Below, one piece after another: positions 62,290 through 64,000 of a stretch of 64,000 nt of DNA (position 1 is the first letter of the stretch; each line of letters starts with the position of its first letter). The notes under the pieces were generated by a model. The model was not told the origin of the DNA and did not search any database. It worked only from the letters and a program-made list of their open reading frames with translations. The position numbers were made by a program, and so were the translations under genes. This DNA comes from Bacillota bacterium (lineage in GTDB: Bacteria > Bacillota > Clostridia > Acetivibrionales > DSM-1351): positions 13,508-77,507 of the forward strand of contig JAEZRV010000082.1 of the NCBI GenBank assembly GCA_023444055.1, given 5' to 3'.

Positions 62290-63329
62290 AACACTTCTCC
62301 TAACTGTATACCGCTCATCTTAGCGAACTCCGCTACAATCCTCGCAGTAAATTTTATATCTTGAATATTTAATGTTTCAATAGCAGTGTGCATATATCTG
62401 ATTGGAATGGAAATTAATGCTGTAGGAATCCCTGTTCTGCTAACCTGTGTTGCCCACGCTTCTGTTCCTGTATCGCCTTCTTCAACCATTTTTTGATATG
62501 GAATGCAATTCTCTGTACCTAGTTCAAAAAGCTTTTTAACCATTTTAGGATGTAGATTGGGTCCTATAGATATTTCAGGCCCTTTCCCCGGAGTTGATGA
62601 ATAGTCTTTTGAGAGATCTGGAATGTCACCATGACAAGCGTCGATGACAATTGCTGCATCTGGCATCATTGCATACGAAGCAGTTTTTACACCAACCAAA
62701 GACGTTTCTTCCTGTGTTGATGCCATAAAAACAATGTCATTTTCATGTTTTATGTCCTTCAAAATTTTCACAACCTCTAACAAGCAAACCACACTGGCTC
62801 TATTATCAAAAGACTTTCCGCTTGCACTTTTGTCATTCATAATAGAAACCTTTGATTTTAGAGAGACTGTATCTCCCACAGATACTATCTTTCTTAGCTC
62901 AGTCCCACTAAATCCGGTATCCACATGCAAATCACGTATTTTTACAGCTTTAGCTGCATCTTCAGCTTTCATTAGATGCGGCGGTGTAGCACCAATAATG
63001 CCTATGATATCCTTTTTACCATGAATTACAACTTCTTGAGCAAGTAAAATTTTACTATCAATTCCACCTATATTTGTAATTCCAACAAAGCCTTTTTCAT
63101 TAATTGAATTTACTAAAAAGCCAATTTCATCAATATGGGCTGTTATCATGATTTTTTTTGCTTTGTCTTTCGTTCCTTTTTTTAAGCAAACTACATTAAA
63201 AAACTTATCAACCTCTACATAATCACAATAGCTTCTAAATAAATCTGCAACCTTTTTGGCAGCATCCTTTTCAAACCCTGCAACAGCAACAAGCTCTGAT
63301 AAGTATTTCAAGTTTTCAGTTATATTCAT
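62280..63329 (-). CDS. M42 family aminopeptidase, paralogue 3
   Basis: A 349-residue M42 protein with TAHIDEIGF, KSFDNRASVVC, TQEETSLVGVK, VIDACHGDIPD and RYMHTAIET. It is the most divergent of the three: the EEVGLRG motif is EETSLVG. First gene of the tandem operon. The ATG at 63329 follows a hairpin-bridged SD; a longer in-frame start at 63368 would translate that hairpin into a FLCEMLGMGII peptide, the same peptide that the DUF58 leader would give. Confidence 0.92.
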   Translation of the reverse strand: MNITENLKYLSELVAVAGFEKDAAKKVADLFRSYCDYVEVDKFFNVVCLKKGTKDKAKKIMITAHIDEIGFLVNSINEKGFVGITNIGGIDSKILLAQEVVIHGKKDIIGIIGATPPHLMKAEDAAKAVKIRDLHVDTGFSGTELRKIVSVGDTVSLKSKVSIMNDKSASGKSFDNRASVVCLLEVVKILKDIKHENDIVFMASTQEETSLVGVKTASYAMMPDAAIVIDACHGDIPDLSKDYSSTPGKGPEISIGPNLHPKMVKKLFELGTENCIPYQKMVEEGDTGTEAWATQVSRTGIPTALISIPIRYMHTAIETLNIQDIKFTARIVAEFAKMSGIQLGEVLCL

Positions 63330-63399
63330 AATTATGCCCATGCCCAGCATTTCGCACAAAAACTTCATGACAGAAATGGCATGGGCTCGGTACCTCCTT
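63330..63399 (-). promoter_or_regulatory. SD-hairpin-AUG leader of the M42 operon
   Basis: AAGGAGGT (63392-63399) is about 62 nt before the ATG. GCCCATGCC (63378-63386 complement) pairs with GGCATGGGC (63336-63344 complement), extended by ATTTC/GAAAT. It differs from the DUF58 leader at only a few positions over about 70 bp, loop included. Confidence 0.7.
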
Positions 63400-63511
63400 A
63401 ATTTGTTTTTGTATTTCTTTCACACTTTAACCTCTTTCAACAATTGGTACTCTCAATATTTTTATTTACATTTGTTACTAATAGATTAACAATATAGTTT
63501 TCTGCTAAATA

Positions 63512-63568
63512 ACTCAACTTTCCATTGATAAGTTGAACACCTACGTTTTTTAACTGGGAAAGTTGAGT
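63512..63568. other. Inverted repeat in the M42-tRNA spacer
   Basis: ACTCAACTTTCC pairs with GGGAAAGTTGAGT around a 32-nt loop. Neither strand has a T tract or adjacent gene end. The rest of 63400-63825 is AT-rich with no gene. Confidence 0.4.
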
Positions 63569-63825
63569 AAATGATTTTATAAAATATAAATCCAATTTAA
63601 CGATAAACCTTAACTCTGTTTTATTAAACCAATTAGCCGTATAGCCTTTCTAATATTATTATATTATAACGTTTCCATTAATATTTACTCCCGCAAGACA
63701 AAATAATTCAACACGAATAATTTAGTATATTCAATATCATTTTAAATTTATAGGGAGAAAAAATCAAACAATTAAATAAAAAATCACTAAAAAAACAAAG
63801 AAGTCTATTTTTTTTTATTTTTCTA

Positions 63826-63854
63826 TTGACATATTTTATTTTTTTATTTATACT
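63826..63854 (+). promoter_or_regulatory. Promoter of the CAU tRNA
   Basis: TTGACA (63826-63831) and TATACT (63849-63854) with a 17-bp spacer, 20 bp before the tRNA: a near-consensus sigma-A promoter. Confidence 0.85.
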
Positions 63855-63874
63855 AAGTTTCGTTCGTTTCTTAA

Positions 63875-63951
63875 GGGCCTTTAGCTCAGTTGGTTAGAGC
63901 AACCGGCTCATAACCGGTTGGTCCGGGGTTCGAGTCCCTGAAGGCCCACCA
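63875..63951 (+). tRNA. tRNA with CAU anticodon (Met elongator or Ile2)
   Basis: A complete cloverleaf: acceptor GGGCCTT/AAGGCCC, D arm AGCTCAGTTGGTTAGAGC, anticodon stem ACCGG/CCGGT with loop CTCATAA (anticodon CAT), T arm GGGGTTCGAGTCCC, and encoded CCA. It is not the initiator. The body resembles Firmicutes Ile2 as well as clostridial elongator Met; the two differ in whether C34 is lysidinylated by TilS, which cannot be read from the sequence. Confidence 0.93.
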
Positions 63952-64000
63952 CTTTAAAACCTTAAGAACGCGCAATATAATGCAAGTTGATTGCAAAATG

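Noticed and set aside
1..64000. CRISPR arrays, rRNA genes and insertion sequences with transposase
   Set aside because: No regularly spaced direct repeats, no rRNA sequence and no transposase-like ORF were found on either strand.

Overview
The window is low-GC Firmicutes DNA from an anaerobic spore-former of class Clostridia. Sporulation genes (dpaA, gerW/ytfJ, spoIIM), a SigI/RsgI sigma/anti-sigma pair of the kind frequent in cellulolytic clostridia, the ispH-S1 fusion, and clostridial gene orders (rpsO-pnp-M16-dpaA; spoIIM-xerD-pdp-dac; scpA-scpB-DUF2953-gerW) point to a Ruminiclostridium/Hungateiclostridium-like organism. That placement is inference from gene content; no rRNA is present.

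Layout. 1-5 kb (minus): dpaA fragment, M16 peptidase, pnp, rpsO. 5-10.7 kb (plus): moxR-DUF58-transglutaminase membrane operon, interrupted by a 254-bp MITE-like element. 10.8-20.3 kb: GGDEF/EAL protein, YcxB-like protein, LCP protein, ABC-F protein with a structured leader, DUF2752, nitrilase-fold amidase, DUF711 and ACT genes. 20.8-25 kb: a radical-SAM/DUF4130 repair-type pair (plus), then an ATPase + TOPRIM pair (minus) resembling two-gene anti-phage modules. 25.4-35 kb (minus, housekeeping): murD, tRNA-Leu (plus), cheR, ispH-S1, cmk, aroH-type chorismate mutase, HutP, flavoprotein, RpiR regulator. 35.4-40.2 kb: a second MITE copy, an unrecognised zinc-ribbon protein, and a three-gene biotin carboxyltransferase operon (12S-1.3S-5S type). 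40.5-43.4 kb (plus): sigI, rsgI, DUF5362. 43.4-57.9 kb: rluB-type synthase, gerW, DUF2953, scpB/scpA, M50 protease, dac, pdp, xerD, spoIIM, nudix, rnhA, proC, lactate permease, secreted lysozyme-like protein. 58-64 kb: beta-CASP nuclease, three tandem M42 aminopeptidases, a CAU tRNA.

The most unusual signal is not a protein. At nine genes (DUF58, DUF2752, murD, ispH, cmk, oadA, rsgI, scpA, an M42 peptidase) a strong Shine-Dalgarno sits about 55-65 nt upstream of the start codon, and the interval folds into a hairpin that would bring the two to normal spacing. The stems share sequence (consensus near GAGCCCATGCC ... GGCATGGGC), two copies are almost identical over about 70 bp, and a tenth copy is orphaned and has lost its SD. 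A second repeat family places the SD of moxR and of the biotin carrier gene in one arm of a hairpin, each preceded by an inert tandem copy. A third family of about 100 nt, in four copies, looks like a structured RNA lying upstream of genes. Together they suggest dispersed, repeat-derived translation-initiation elements in this genome.
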